A DNA stretch of 64,000 bases from Toxonevra muliebris (GCA_963691655.1 OY829326.1:40885989-40949988); one strand, 5' to 3'. Counted from the stretch's first letter, positions 1 to 64,000 are shown. The notes: a model not told the origin generated them from the letters alone. Numbers and translations are program-made.

Positions 1-1700
1 AAATAATTGTCTGCTACGCAAATATTTAATGTACATCGGCGCTGAAAGAAATAAAAAATCCCACTATAGTCTGGTGATGTTTAAGAAAATACCTACATAT
101 TAATTTGATCAAAAATGGAAGTTAATTAAACGAAAAAATTACTTATATTAAATTGTAAGACAAAATTTCTGATTTTTATTGCACTTCTACTTCTATTATT
201 TGCACATGTGTGCGTGTGTGGTGTCTGTAAGCTGAAGTGCGCTACATTTTACCATGAGTGCATCTACAGTTGCTTTGTTGAACTTAATTTAGGTCTGGCG
301 AGTGCATCGCTGATAGCGCCCGCTTGCTAAGTAAACAATTCACAAGACTTTAATCACGTGATGCATGGACAAAGACAGAATTAGTTTAGGTACGCTACGC
401 ACTTATCAATTTGTAGCGGCATTTCATATTTCACACACAAACATACGAAAACACGCACATACACAAAAACACACACAGCCGCATGCACATACATATATAT
501 ATCGATAACATAAATTAATTTTATTTAAATAGACACTGCTATAAAAACGTTTTTGATATTTAATATATAGATAAGTGTGACGTGACGCCTGTCATTGTCA
601 ACTGATAAGAGAATTGTTCATAGTATTTTATTTTATAAATTAGCATAGGAGAATATTTGCGATAGCATATTTTTTGAAATTGAGTTGATAATCTCTAAGG
701 TCTTAAAAGCAATAATGAATAGATAGCAAGCCAGAAAATACAGGATCCACTTGTATTTAAAGATAAGACTAATAATAGTACTATCAAATGGGAACAAATT
801 TATGGTTTCAAGAGATGGAATTACGTTGGGAATAAAGAAAAAACTACTCAGCATATTTTAGAAAATATAAAGACTTATTACACCTACATTTTCAGAACAT
901 TTGTTTACATAAATATATCTTTCGTGGTTTAAAGCAAATCCTGTAAATCAGCCAAAGGAGAGGGAACATTGAACATATTATGCATCAAGCCTCCTGCGGT
1001 TATAGCTTCATAGTAAGTGGAAAAAAGTGAAAACTTTTTTCGTAGTGTCAGTTTCCATTCCAGATTAAGAATAAGACTTTTAGCATTTAACTAGTATTGT
1101 GATATTTTGTTTTATTTAAGTTCATAAAGCCTTTAATGATTCAGATGCACGCCAAAACAAAACAGATTGTTTATTTTTTGTTTCATGGTATTTTCGCAAG
1201 TGAACGAGTTTACACAGTTTTATTAAAAGTGAAATCGAAATTATATCTGTTAAACATTTTAGTTTACTATGTCAACCTGCTTGTGTATTGTTGTATTTTG
1301 CATAGGCCCCAAAATAGGCTGGTTCAAATATTTGTTTTTTTTTAGGAAAATGCATTAGTACATTCGGAAATCTGCAACCATACATAGAAAAATTTATCTA
1401 TTGTAAGTTCTTATTTTAGTACAAAAGAGATGGAATTTTCAAATATTAATGTGTGGTTATGCTATGAAAGAACTTACATACCGTCGCTTAAACTGCAAAA
1501 TTTGACTTCGACTCTAAGTAAATACAATACATCTCTACTCAAATAAAAAAACTATACACGGGGTTTGAGTTTAAACGACGATATGAATGCACTTCCAAAA
1601 ACTTTTATTTCTAGGTTAAGGGACTTGAACATGACATTGAATTGTTAGTTGGTCAACCAACTCAAGCGTATTTAGTACGATCAGATTTAATACTATATCT

Positions 1701-1765
1701 ATGTCCATGGTGTAATGGTTAAGTACTGGACTGCTACGCAGAGTACTCGGGATTAAAAATAACAC
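1701..1765 (+). repeat. SINE head fragment
   Basis: Contains GGTTAA then TGGACTGCTACGCAGAG, as in the complete SINE at 40891, then decays. Only the tRNA-like head is left. Confidence 0.6.
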
Positions 1766-2265
1766 CATTTCTTGAATGGCGATAACAAATCTTTAAGAGT
1801 AAAATAAATTGCATTAGAAAAGCTTCTTAATTCGCCGCACAGTTCTCTGAGCAAAAATGATTGAACAAAAATCTGAAAATAAGGTATTCAAATTCGATGT
1901 TTTAATTTCTCAGGAAAATTCTGCAATTTCTGAATTATAAAGGATTGGAACATGCACTTGTACAATTAATGCTTCGAATTGGAAAGTATGAATGAATTTG
2001 AGAATAAAATTTTTAATTCAGAAATTGTAAGAGTTATGATTTTTTTTCAATTAAATAAACACAGGACAGCTTTTATTTTATAAATATTTTTAAATATTTA
2101 GTACCGAATCGGGGATTGAGAATACTAAAATTAGAAAAAATTGATTTTTAAGCACGTCGTAACGTACATTTGTATATGAATGTATTCATGTATATTATGA
2201 ATTATAATACATTATTGTGATGTTATTCTATCGCAATAGTTTTATCCAGATGGATTCACTTTCTG

Positions 2266-2345
2266 GACCACTGTACGTCGTGCACAAATATAACTCAAAC
2301 AATACGAATGAATGGAAAGAGCTCGGCCTAGTTCCTTAATGCGAT
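2266..2345 (+). repeat. SINE tail fragment
   Basis: CGTGCACAAATATAACTCA followed by an AGCTCGG-like stretch resembles the tail of the SINE copies at 41070-41120 and 56700-56785. Confidence 0.4.
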
Positions 2346-3244
2346 AACAGTATTAGTAGTATGTGCATTTCTCTTTAATTCGAAGTCCTTCTTTAATTGG
2401 TTAATTGGTGCCTAGACTGATTTTTAGAGCTTACCATACCATCAGTCTGTTTGTGCCATTGTTTCTTTCATGGTAATTTGCCTACATACAAAAATTACAA
2501 TTAAAATATCGCATGCTACAAAATAGTTTTAATATGTATATATTAAAAGTATGCATATGCTTTGCATACTTTTAGGCACATTAAATATAAGTACAGAATT
2601 TCTCACACTAGAGAATATTTCATGCGTGTGAGATACTAGGAATGAAAATTTATCCCCGTGTTAAAAAAATTGCAGTAGAAAAAACCTGTGGTAAAAAGGA
2701 ATAACCAGCCAAAGTTTGCTATAAGAAACAAAAAGACGGAAAAACTTAAACAAATTTAAAAATTTATTTAATTTGCCTTGCCCTGGGATTAACACTTGTT
2801 TATTTCGTTGTCCGCTTTGAATAGAAAAATTAAAGAAACCATATCACTGTTCCAAAAGAAAGTTTTATATTTATAATCTATATAATATATGAAAAAATAT
2901 TTTCCATCTTAAGTCGATTTAGGCTTTTTTACCATAGAAATATTAATATTATTTTTTCTTGTTTTCTATTTGTGAATAGTGAATTTGAATTATATTAATG
3001 ATACCGAAATTTTTTCATTGAATAATTACGAATATTATGGAATTATGAAAATGTTACAAGCCTATAATTATAGAAAGACGGAAAGCTTAAAGGGTCTAAG
3101 TACTATAGAGAGAAAAAGTGTAACTTATTTCACAAGTTTAATAACATTGTGAAGTTAAAAAGTCATATTATTCAGGTTTTTTTGTGAGGCTTATACCTCC
3201 TCACCTCCTCACCTTTCAGTTCTAATATGCATAACCATACTCAC

Positions 3245-54463
<51,219 letters not shown>

Positions 54464-55074
54464 TCTCTTCACTTCTCTGCTTACATTTGCATTATTTGCA
54501 GAATATAAACTTTTTGAAACATTGGATAAAAATTTGTTTATAAAACACGATTTTATTTTCACAAATCAAACACACAAAAGGGACAAAAAGAAACAAGTGC
54601 AGAAGAAATTATTAAGTGAGAATGTCAATTGTTCTGACACGCCGAGAGAGCGGCACTTTGTTGAATGTCAAACTGGCAATGCTGATAAGGAACAGCTGAT
54701 TGTGAATAACAGCTGAGTCAGGGTTGCATGCAATTGAATTATATGCTCTCCACAGTGAAAGAACAATGGTAATGGCAACTGTTGGCACATAAGTAAGCTT
54801 TTCTTGATACTGAATTTGTTGCAAGCACTCAAGTGCTAAGTCCATATTAGTGACACAAAATAAACCAACGGGTAGTTCTTTTTGTTTTAAAACAATCTTT
54901 TGATTTCAATGGGCTATTAAAAATGAAAGGTTAGCAAATTAAACTAGAATCACTTTTCTTCCAGTAGCCTGCCTAGTGAGAACTAAGGCTAACTTAGATC
55001 ACATAAAATTTAATTTCGGTATTAAGCACGTTCGCAAAATATTTAACTTTTTTCTGAGTAGTACAACACGTACA
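54464..55074. other. Region upstream of NBEAL start codon
   Basis: Expected to contain the NBEAL 5' UTR and promoter. No TATA box stands out and no further coding exon is needed. Confidence 0.4.
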
Positions 55075-55082
55075 GTATGTTG

Positions 55083-55489
55083 TAGAGATGAACTTATTAG
55101 TGACTTTGCGATCACCAGTGACTTTGAAGTAACCATCATTTTTAACAGCGACCAAGGTCGTTGGTTAAGTTAAATAAGGTAGCTGAATCATAAATGACTT
55201 ACAAATTTTTATTAACTTTATTATTATTTTCTAACGCAAAAACTAATAAAAACGAAACAAAAGGATAAATTTATAATAAAATATGAAAGAAAAACAGAAA
55301 CATAAATATACTTTATTCTTCTAAGCATAACAAATTCTTGTAAATGAAAGATTCATAAGAAAAGCTTGAAATATTGAAAGTGCAGCAGCTCTCAGTCACC
55401 ACTAACATTCAGTGGTCGCTGGTAGCTACTACAGTGACTTAGCGGTCGCTGGTATAAAGTCACCGGTACCGATATATCGTTCATCTCTA
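55083..55489. mobile_element. hAT-type MITE with 8-bp target duplication
   Basis: Ends TAGAGATGAAC and GTTCATCTCTA are a perfect 11-bp inverted pair, flanked on both sides by GTATGTTG (55075-55082 and 55490-55497). AGTGACTT/AAGTCACC motifs follow inside both ends. At 407 bp with no transposase it is non-autonomous. Confidence 0.88.
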
Positions 55490-55497
55490 GTATGTTG

Positions 55498-56390
55498 TAT
55501 TGTGAATGTACGTTTCTTTTTGACCGGTCGTTGTCCATAAAATATACAGTCTTAATTATTTTTGCTTTGCATGGGCGGTTACTTATCCAATATCATTTTC
55601 AGGTGTCGTTTTTGAGATGTGCTGCTTTTAATAAATGTCTCGAAACTGTTCTGTTCTTGGATATGCCATTTCTAATGATAAGTGAGTTAGATTCTGCCAA
55701 CCTTCAGTTAGGTCTTGAAGGAACTCTAGTGGGGTTCAGTTATGTAAAAATCTTTAACTTCTGATACTATATTATAACAACTTATTATTTAGAAAATAAG
55801 TATTGGTATATTTTTAGTTTAGAGCACTGTGATCTTTGAGAAATAGTGCTGAGAATGGCTTGATGGAATTAGTTCTTCTCTTTAATAAAAAAAGTTTTTA
55901 TCTTACGTTAAAAGATAAATTCCATTTGTCTATTAGATAACTAAATACTCGTATAACACAAGGTTTTAACAAAGTAATTACTCGACATGATTTAGCTATG
56001 TTTTCTTTTTTAATTTAAAAAACGATGATTGTTTTCTGATGTTTTTATTTTTTGGGCCTTAAATTTCGTCGCATTAAGACGTTATATATCACGTTATGAA
56101 AATTTAAGCCGTTTTTCATCTTCCATCTTCTTTCACTCTTAGCTATTTTTATCTAATATTGTCTTTCAGGGCTGCGAGAATTTATGGATTGCTTACATAG
56201 GACAATGATTTAAGCTAACCCCAAAGAAGTCTAGAATGGCCTGATCGGGTGATCGCGAACTAGTGCAAATCTTCAAAACGGGAGACTATATCATTATATT
56301 CCAATTATACCGCATTCTTGAGGAGTATAGCAATCTAAAGTTTGTTTATATATATTCCGCTTCTGTTTACTTCACAAATGTCAATGCTGC
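55498..56390. other. Spacer, no recognised feature
   Basis: AT-rich, no coding or repeat structure supported. Confidence 0.4.
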
Positions 56391-56790
56391 GATGACATTC
56401 GTGGTTTGTGAATTGGATTGCGAAGCTGGCTGCCCGAGTTCAAATCACGACACTCTTAAAAATTAAAAATAGAAAATAAATATGTTTCTACACGGCACCA
56501 CTTCTGGACTCCAAGATTAAAAATTGCTTAACAGTCATACCTAAATTGAAGCTTTGCGCCGATTATCTGTCAAAATTTATATTTTTGTATGGAAAAAAGA
56601 GAGTTTTGAAAGAAAAATTACGCTGGCGCTCCAATTTAGGTATGACTGTAAAAATAGCTTTTCATTTCGCTGTTTGGAATCGGTATAAAAGAGTAGGTCC
56701 CTTACGTTCGTGCACAAATATAATTCACACGACATGGATGGATGAGAAATGCTTGGTTTCGGCTTTCCATGGTTGTGCTATAAAAGAAGA
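56391..56790 (+). repeat. SINE copy split by a small MITE
   Basis: Head CTGCCCGAGTTCAAATCACG (B box), body CGGCACCACTTCTGGA, then after the insertion TAGGTCCCTTACGTTCGTGC and a tail GGTTGTGCTATAAAAGAAGAAG. Same family as 40891. Confidence 0.75.
56531..56649. mobile_element. 119-bp MITE, ACAGTCATACC ends
   Basis: Perfect 18-bp inverted ends ACAGTCATACCTAAATTG / CAATTTAGGTATGACTGT, continuing imperfectly into GCGCC. Ends resemble Tc1/mariner (CAGT). A second, partial copy lies at 41329. Confidence 0.85.
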
Positions 56791-57419
56791 AGAAAGAAGT
56801 TAAATTGATATAGTTCAATAAAATACAATAAAAATGGGGCAGCTAATTACGAACCAGTATTTATTAATAAAACCATGTTTAGAAAAATAACATTTATGTA
56901 TAATCGTCTTACAGTTTCCCAATTTGTAGTAAAATTTGTAAGGATTGAAAAATTAACTGTAAATTGGAAAGATTTACACTATCATTATCAAAAGGTTAAT
57001 GGGGCAAAGTTTGTCATCCCATGGGTGTAGGTAACACAGCCGTATTCGGTAATACGGAAAACTGTTTTTTTTTTCAATATCTTTGCCAAATCTTGTTAAC
57101 ATATTGTGGCAACAAAACCCTTGAAATTAAGTAGTTATGTCATTATTTGGCAGTCGCTTACTTGGAATGCAGTTTCATATTTTGGAAGAACGTATAAAAT
57201 TATGGTATCAGAAATTCAATAGTTTCTATCACAAGGCACGAAACTATGACCGCGGAAGTGAAGAGGCTTAGTGGTTATCTTCCTTTAGTTCAACGTATTT
57301 GTGGAATCTTAGCCCTTTTTCTCTATCAGCTATCAGCCATTTATCTTAACATCCACAAAGAAATTCTTGTTACACCAAGTTTTAAATTCGTTGGGTTTAA
57401 TAATATTTAAAAAGCACAA
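56791..57419. other. Spacer downstream of tipE
   Basis: No gene or element supported. Confidence 0.4.
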
Positions 57420-58866
57420 TTATAGGCTTCTAAATGCATTTATTTTTTAATTTTTATTTTATTTTGTTTCAATTCTAGTAGCATTACATTATTATTTTAA
57501 TAATAATTTATATGTTTAAAAAAAAGATTTTGCGTTTGTTTTCGCCATTATTTTTTTTTTTTTTGGTTTTATTTATTTGTTTTTTTTTTATGTTTTTAGT
57601 GTGCAAATGCAAATGCGCATAACTGATTTAATTATTTATATATATAAAAAAAAAAAAGAAAATACTAATTTTCTATTTATCTAATAAATTGTGTCTAATG
57701 CTTTTCCATTTTCCCTTCATTTCATATCTTTCGTATGTTATGTAGTAGTATATTTGTTTTTGCTTTTGTTTCTAATACTAGTGAAAGTAGTTTTGAACAA
57801 TATTAATTGTTTTATTTTTATTTGTATTTTGCTAATTTTATATTAATATTTTGTTTTCTTTTATATTTTAAATTTTAATAAAATTTTGTAGAAGAAAATT
57901 TTTGTAATTTTTAGTTTTTGTTTTTCTTTTCCATTTTTTCTTTTACAATTTGTTTAAAGCTGTGAGTTCATCGCATTCGCATTTATTTATAATTAAATTA
58001 ATATTAAGTTTTATTATCATTTAATTTTTTGTATATATCTAATATGTTTGTTAATAATCTTTATGAATATTATGTAGTTGTAATAATAATAATAGTTCAT
58101 TTTATGTATAATAGAGAATGTATTTGCTTTAGAAAAAGCCGATTATGAATTAAAAAATATTTCAAATATAATAGATGTACAAATATAAGTACTTTTAATT
58201 TCTTTTTTTCTTGTTTTCATTAAATTTTCTTTGGTTTTAATATATTTTGTACCAATTGAAGAAACACCTTCATATGCATTAATAATTTTGCTTGGTTTTG
58301 TTGTTGCTTTATTTTTGTATTTAATAAATTAATTAATTGTTTTATGTTTTCAAAATTTTTAATATTATTTTTGATATTGTGTAAAAGTTGCTAGCTAGAT
58401 TATTTATACTTTTATTTAAATTATTTATTGCAATTCATTTAGTTCAATGTAGATGATTTTGGTTTCTTTGGTTTGTTTTTGTGTTGTGATATTTATGCCT
58501 GTAAAAATATATTTAGTTAATATGCAGGTATTTGCCTTTAATTTTATTAAGTAGATTCATTAAATAAATTTAGAGATATTATCATATTTCAAGAGTTGTT
58601 TCTGACACAAGATTGTTTAGATTTCCGTAGTAGGTATTTGCTATCATAATGTTCAGTTGAATCAGCAAAGTGTTGTATATGTGTATGTACTTATGTATAG
58701 GAATATGTATGTATGTAGATTAGTTTATGATCATTTAATTGAATTGTTTACAATTACAAACAAATATTTAAATTTTTTTTTATTATTTATATGTTTACTG
58801 AATTCCAATTTTGAATTCAATTTCCAACACGGAATCGAACATTCTCCAGACCGTGAACCTGACGCT
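57420..58866 (-). other. Probable tipE 3' UTR and flank
   Basis: Extremely A-rich on the transcribed strand, with many AATAAA-like hexamers; no coding signal. Where the mRNA ends cannot be told from sequence. Confidence 0.35.
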
Positions 58867-61800
58867 TTAAACTGCCGCTGTCGGACCAGGAGGAGTTGAG
58901 ATACTCGTCGTCATCGTCTTGCTCAAGTTTCTGGAAAATAATATTATAAGAAAGGTATGGTATTAATCAAAATATTAATTGTGAAAATAATTAGATGAAA
59001 TGATCTATGACCACAAATAAGGAACTTATTTTATCTCGTTCTTATAATTTTATTCAATGAATGCGGGAAACTAGGCGTTGTCCCATGAAAGGTCTATTAG
59101 GTAATGCCACATTCTTTATTTATTTATTTACGAGTATTTATTTCAATTTTATCAATTAGAGTACGTGCTCTTATAGACAATTAGATAGAGCAACAGGTGC
59201 TATTGTCAATACAGCGAGATAAGAAAATATCATATTTGTAACCCTTTGCGAGCTACAGAGAGTTAAAAGTTTGTGTGTCTTGTTCCAATTTCTACGCCAT
59301 AACATCTAAGGTGCCAACATTTTGAACAGTTATTATTATTATTTTTATTTTTTTTTCATAAAAACCTCAAATATAAAGTAAACACTTTGAAAAATTACTT
59401 TAAAACTAGAATTTCAGCTTTTTAATATAAACTTTGAATCAAATCAATAGTGACAGTAGAATAATTAAGTTTTAGCTAGCAAACGAAAAAACAAATTTGT
59501 ACATTTATTGTAATTTATGTGATATTTGTAAATTTTTTCTTTTTAATTAAGCCATCAACACTCAGGGGGTACCCCTATGAATGCAAAACATTGCATTGCG
59601 TTTTTTGTTTTTTAAATTTGGAATGGTCCCAAAAATCAGGAAAAATAGTTGCAGAGAGCTTATTCCATATAGGAACGGAACGGCAGACGAAAGAACTATT
59701 TCTGTAATGCGTCCTGCGTTGGAGTACCGTATCAACGTGGAATGCGTGATTACCACTTGTGGTTCGTGTAGTTCTGATGAACATATGAACTAGTGGCATT
59801 AAATTACGCATTACACCGGCGCATCTACCATAAAAATACCGATAGAACATAGTCACGCAAACCACGTTTCTACGATACTCCAAGAAGAGCTGAAAACCCA
59901 ACTGTCTCATATTAGCTTTATCGCTCGATGTTGAATACGCTCCAGGAGCACCAGTTGCGTTCGTGAGGCTCCTGCCCATATAGGTGGTGAAGATCATGCG
60001 GATAATAATAGGAGTGAAATATTTTTTACACCGCTTTAGAAAGTCGAGGCACTTGGCTTCTTCTTTCGATACTTTAAAAATATGATTATTCCAACGAATG
60101 TCACATTAAATGGACATGACCAGAATAATAACCCCCTCCATTGTCTGTAGTCTGCATTAAGGTATTATTTCTGTGGTCCTTAATCAGAAACCTTGTCATT
60201 AATAGCACATCGGTATTTGATTGTTACTATGCAGTTTATATAATATTAGAATAATTAAATACTATGCATCCAAAAAACATTTGCTCAAGCATTCAATTTA
60301 AGATTTTAAGATAGTGTCATTTTATATCCCTTAAGGTTAACAATATTGTGGTGATGCAAAGGAGCAACTAATTCAATACAGCTGATGATGTAAGTACAAT
60401 GTAAATACTCGAACAGTACTTCAACAACAAAGCGTTGCTGTGACATAAGAGATTAAAATTTTTACATGGAAGAATATTTGAATTTTGTTGTGAATCGATA
60501 CTTCACGATTTAGAGCTCAGATTGGATTGTGAAAAACGAAATACAAATTAGGTACACAGGTATTCTACATACCTTTAGAAATTGATTGTACAGCTCCTAT
60601 TCAACAGCTCCTATTAACACATTATATGTATGTATCTTAGTACGCTACACTGCGTACATATGTGTGTATATAATCACCCTACTATACACTAAGTATGTAT
60701 GTGTTTTGTATGTGTATATCGAACTAGACCGAATCGATAAGCTTCGATTCACAACAGATTGAGGTTTCCTATCGATTCGATATAAACTTGCTCACATATC
60801 TCTTCGACTTTGAATCTTACCCTTGAACTGAATTAGAAGTCGATAAGACACCATTATCCAATGAGTCTCGTGACATTTCATCGGCCATTTGCACCTTTAG
60901 CTGATGTCCAAATGAATTTATATCCGAATTGGGTGTCTGAAGCGAGTCTCCAGCTGCTGATTCGGATGAATAATGACCAGGTAAGGTGACAGAACCACTT
61001 TGTGAATCTGTTGGTGGCATGCCGACACCACCATTTGGCAGCGCCATATCCCCGCAACTATCACCTGTCGTCGAATCAATATTAATGATTTGACTACCTT
61101 CGGCATTGATGGCTAATGCAGCTTCATCACTATCGTTCACTTCCATTTCATCAATGTCCATATCTTCGGCATTCTTATCCAGTGGCGCTGTCTCTTCATC
61201 CTCGTTGTATATTTTGAAATACGCATACGTTAGATAAATTACCGAGATAATGAATGATGGGATGGGTATCGCCATCGAGTAAACTAAATTCAGTGTATTT
61301 TGCCAGTAGTCCAAGTCGCTTATCACCAGACTAGGGTCTACCTTTGAGTAGTAGCAAGGAAATTTGATGCCAAGTTTTGTGTAACGTTTCAACCAAATGG
61401 TACAATTGAGCATAGGCGGATAGCCGCACCCTTTAACGTTTGGGAATAGACGCGCGCCCACATAATAATACCTTGAGTCGTTACCCATAAGACCCTCATT
61501 CAATTCCGAAATTTCATCAAATGGACGTCGCTCGCTGTTAATCAACATCCCATGACCATTCAAGTCGGCATCTGCATCTTCTTCGATCAGATAACCATTC
61601 GATCCGTCTGCATTGCCAAAATTCAACGTCTCCATACGTCCGAAACCTCCACCGCCACCGCCGCCGCCGCCGCCATTTAGCATATCCAAAGAGCCAATAG
61701 CTGCCGCCGCGGATGCCATTTTACTTACATCACCTCCCGCAGCATCATAATCATAGTCACGTATTGCACGCTCGTAGCGGTCTGTACGTTTAACGGGCGG

Positions 61801-62172
61801 TATTTCACGCTCTGCCTCTTTCAAATTTATGTGATACTCGGTGAAGTTAAATTCATCCGTATAATTGTATAGGTTCAGTCGATAATTGACGCGTATCTGC
61901 GTGCATGTATAGATATCTTTGGTGCAACCTTCGCGACATGACGCCCATGAGCAATTTTTGACGCCATAGTATGTTTCGGTGTCGTAGGTCTCACACAGCG
62001 CTGGCACCTCTTCAAATTGCATGAAGATTGTGGTGAATGCGGGCTCAATCACAAACGGGACGAGAAAAAGAAATGCAAACATACTAAATGTGCCGAGTAG
62101 TATGAAAAAGGCGGTTGTGTAGAAAAGCATTTTCTCCTTAAAGGTACGTATTTCGAGAGGTTCATCCCCCAT
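58867..62172 (-). CDS. tipE: TipE, Para sodium-channel auxiliary subunit (2 coding exons)
   Basis: Membrane subunit that raises expression and alters gating of the Para voltage-gated sodium channel in neurons (known for Drosophila TipE). Exon 1 (60821-62172) ends ...STSNSVQ plus GG before GTAAGA; exon 2 (58867-58930) follows TTTTCCAG and encodes GNLSKTMTTSISTPPGPTAAV up to the stop. Total 471 residues, against about 452 in Drosophila. Membrane segments at about 15-42 and 296-319, with both ends cytoplasmic. The loop holds cysteines (60, 74, 79, 83, 90, 249, 257, 273) and N-glycosylation sites such as NCS, NYT, NFT, NDS and NCT. A run of ten glycines at about 167-176 lies in the variable loop. 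Reading exon 1 through to the TAA at the intron edge would lose the conserved C-terminus. The intron carries a LINE fragment. Confidence 0.95.
59112..60010 (-). mobile_element. 5'-truncated non-LTR retrotransposon in the tipE intron
   Basis: A 140-codon open frame (59575-59997) reads MFYRYFYGRCAGVMRNLMPL and SSFVCRSVPIWNKLSATIFP, the C-terminal end of jockey/CR1-like reverse transcriptases (fYryyhGrCs..l..l, then R....WN.LP..vF). The 3' side runs to a (TAAA)n-like tail at about 59112-59135. Upstream enzyme domains are missing. Still open over 140 codons, so fairly young. Confidence 0.65.
60011..60815. other. Remainder of tipE intron
   Basis: ATGTATGT-type low complexity near 60620-60720; nothing else seen. 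Confidence 0.4.
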
Positions 62173-64000
62173 TTTGTAGTTTGTTTTGTGGGAGCGTTGG
62201 TGTTATGGACCGTGATTAAGTTATTTATGTATTTGGTTAAGTTTATTTATGCGGCTTATTCCAACGAAGAAGCCCTTGAGAAATTTAAACTTTTCTCGAT
62301 TTTATTTTTGCTCTCTCTCCAGAACTAACTGAAGAAGTTATAGTTGTATCTTCTTAATGCGTTCATTAGAAAAGGTATACAGAGAATTCGATAATATTTA
62401 TAAATAAACTATATTTTATATGTAGGTATGTATATCTATATAAATAAGTACGCGTTGTCATACATGCTAGGGAGTAAATATAAGTTTTGTTGTTGATGTC
62501 TTTTATTGTTATTGTATTCTTTTTATTCGGTTTTTTGTTATTATTTTTACAGTGCAATTTATATCACAGGGGGAGTTCTTTAATATATATATATCTATAT
62601 ATTCGATTCGATTCGTCTTCTTCTTTATATGCTCTTCTACGTCTGCTACTGCTGCCTTGTTTGGAACAAGCTAATTACTTCTTTTTCTCCTTTTTTTGTT
62701 GTTTTTCGGCAAACTACTTACTACGTCTTGCTTCAATCCAAAAATTTATATTTTGATAGTATCTCGTGACCAAGTAACGTAAAATTTTTGTTAGCTCGAT
62801 TTGATATTTTTGCTCGCCGTTGTCGTTTACACACACATCAAGAAAGAAAAAACTCAAAAAGTATGCAAGGAAAATAAACTTTGGTCGAGTTTTGGATTGT
62901 TGGTTTTGAGGTTCGAGGATGACAATAACAAAAGTTCTTTAGTTTACAATTCCTGCGCTGCTGGTGGATGACTAACTAGAGCATGTTATGTACGTTTGTT
63001 TCTGCATTAAATTGCATGTTGCCTTGCTTAGTTTTTTGTTTTCTGAATAATGTTATCCAATAATAAATATAAGTATAAATTTTAACAACTCTTTTTCAAT
63101 TATTCATATCAATTATTAAGCCCTTTTTTGTTGAATCATGACTTCATTGGCAGTGAGCTCTCTTTGCGTTTAAATTGCTGTTGTCTCTATGTGAGTGTGT
63201 GTTCTATATTTTGTATTTAAATCCTTTTTCCTAAATGCTTTACGTCTTTATGTGGTAATTAAATACTTTGCTTGTTTTTCCCCAATCGTGCTATTTTCAG
63301 TATACACATACACGTAGAGGAACCGTTTCGTATATCAGAGAAACCCAAAATATCCTTTTTTGTTGTTGTTTTAGCTGGTGCTGGTGCAGTGTCGTTTAAA
63401 ATTGCTGTTACTCCTTCGTCTCCTCCTCCGATTACTCCTTCTGGCTGTCGTTACACTAATGCGTGTAATTATTTAATGATTGTATTTAAAAAAATTTGTT
63501 ATAAGTGATGAGTGAGCGTTCGTTCTATCTCTCTCTTCTGTTCGACTATACGAAATTATCACAATGAGTGAAACTGATGTTGCTGCTGATGTTTTCCTTT
63601 TAAATATTCATATGCATAGAGACCATAATGTGACATATGACACTCAATAGATGAGAGGGGCGCTTAGGATGTAAGTACAAGAAAGATATTGTACGATGTT
63701 TTCACTGTATGTGTGTGTGTATGCAATCGAAGTGTGTGTGGCTGTGAATGCGTACGTTTGCATGTGTGACTTGTGTCAGTGGGTATAGGGGTGTAGTCGT
63801 AATTGAAATTGAAAAACGCAATTTTCCAAGTTGGTATTTTCGTCTTCAATAAGTTATGAGAATGCGGCGTGACCAGCTCTTGATGTCAGTCTGATGATGC
63901 CCGTAGTAATGTTGCTTGCCGTTGCTGTTCGCTGAAGGGAATTAATTTTTAAGGAAGCAAAATAGTAATACTGTGGGCATGATGACGTCGACAATGTTTA
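62173..64000. other. tipE 5' flank
   Basis: Probably contains the tipE 5' UTR and promoter. Pyrimidine-rich, with GT-rich microsatellites near 63705-63760. No additional coding exon supported. Related Teh genes expected nearby in flies are not in this window. Confidence 0.4.

Larger units (their letters stand above)
1..3244. other. AT-rich intron sequence with SINE fragments, no exon seen
   Basis: Lies inside the NBEAL gene, downstream of exon 33. I searched the minus strand for the remaining WD40 residues and found none. It contains two SINE pieces (1701-1765 and 2266-2345). Confidence 0.6.

Noticed and set aside
1..3200. Final WD40 exon of NBEAL inside the window
   Set aside because: No minus-strand stretch resembles the conserved end (LEDGKLI-type); the region is AT-rich with stops.
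54612..54845. Upstream coding exon of NBEAL (MDLALECLQQ...)
   Set aside because: The start at 54463 already gives the family N-terminus and no donor joins this frame to it.

Overview
This is nuclear DNA of a higher fly (Diptera, Brachycera). The genes are intron-bearing and closely Drosophila-like (tipE, four RR-2 cuticular proteins of the Cpr64A type). The spacers are AT-rich and much longer than in Drosophila, and carry tRNA-derived SINEs, MITEs, LINE fragments and mariner/Tc1 and piggyBac fossils. A tephritid fruit fly is my best guess; this is inference, not proof.

Layout. A single minus-strand gene, a neurobeachin-like (NBEAL1/2-type) BEACH-WD40 protein, spans almost the whole window. 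Its start codon is at 54463. I could place 33 coding exons, all with agreeing splice phases, down to 3245, where it continues off the left edge. About 2,636 residues lie in the window. Two giant introns carry other genes. Intron 19 (36414-46514) holds an antisense two-exon gene for an 815-residue proline/tyrosine-rich secreted protein (39632-46008). Intron 21 (6418-35876) holds four cuticular protein genes in the order Cpr64Ad (-), Cpr64Ac (+), Cpr64Ab (+), Cpr64Aa (+). Upstream of the NBEAL start lies tipE (58867-62172, minus), the auxiliary subunit of the Para sodium channel, in two coding exons.

How the genes relate. The five nested genes each have their own TATA-type promoter, and the four cuticle genes share the tiny-first-exon structure of insect cuticle genes. 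They are likely expressed in epidermis and should be regulated independently of the NBEAL host, a large scaffold of vesicle and granule traffic. tipE is neuronal. The shared locus looks like conserved synteny rather than a pathway.

The rest is intron or spacer. It holds at least one complete SINE with 12-bp target duplications, broken SINEs with MITEs inserted in them, a hAT MITE with an 8-bp duplication, two piggyBac-type elements, a foldback-like element, a long-TIR element beginning CACTGTG, Tc1/mariner fossils and 5'-truncated non-LTR fragments. I saw no rRNA, functional tRNA or CRISPR.
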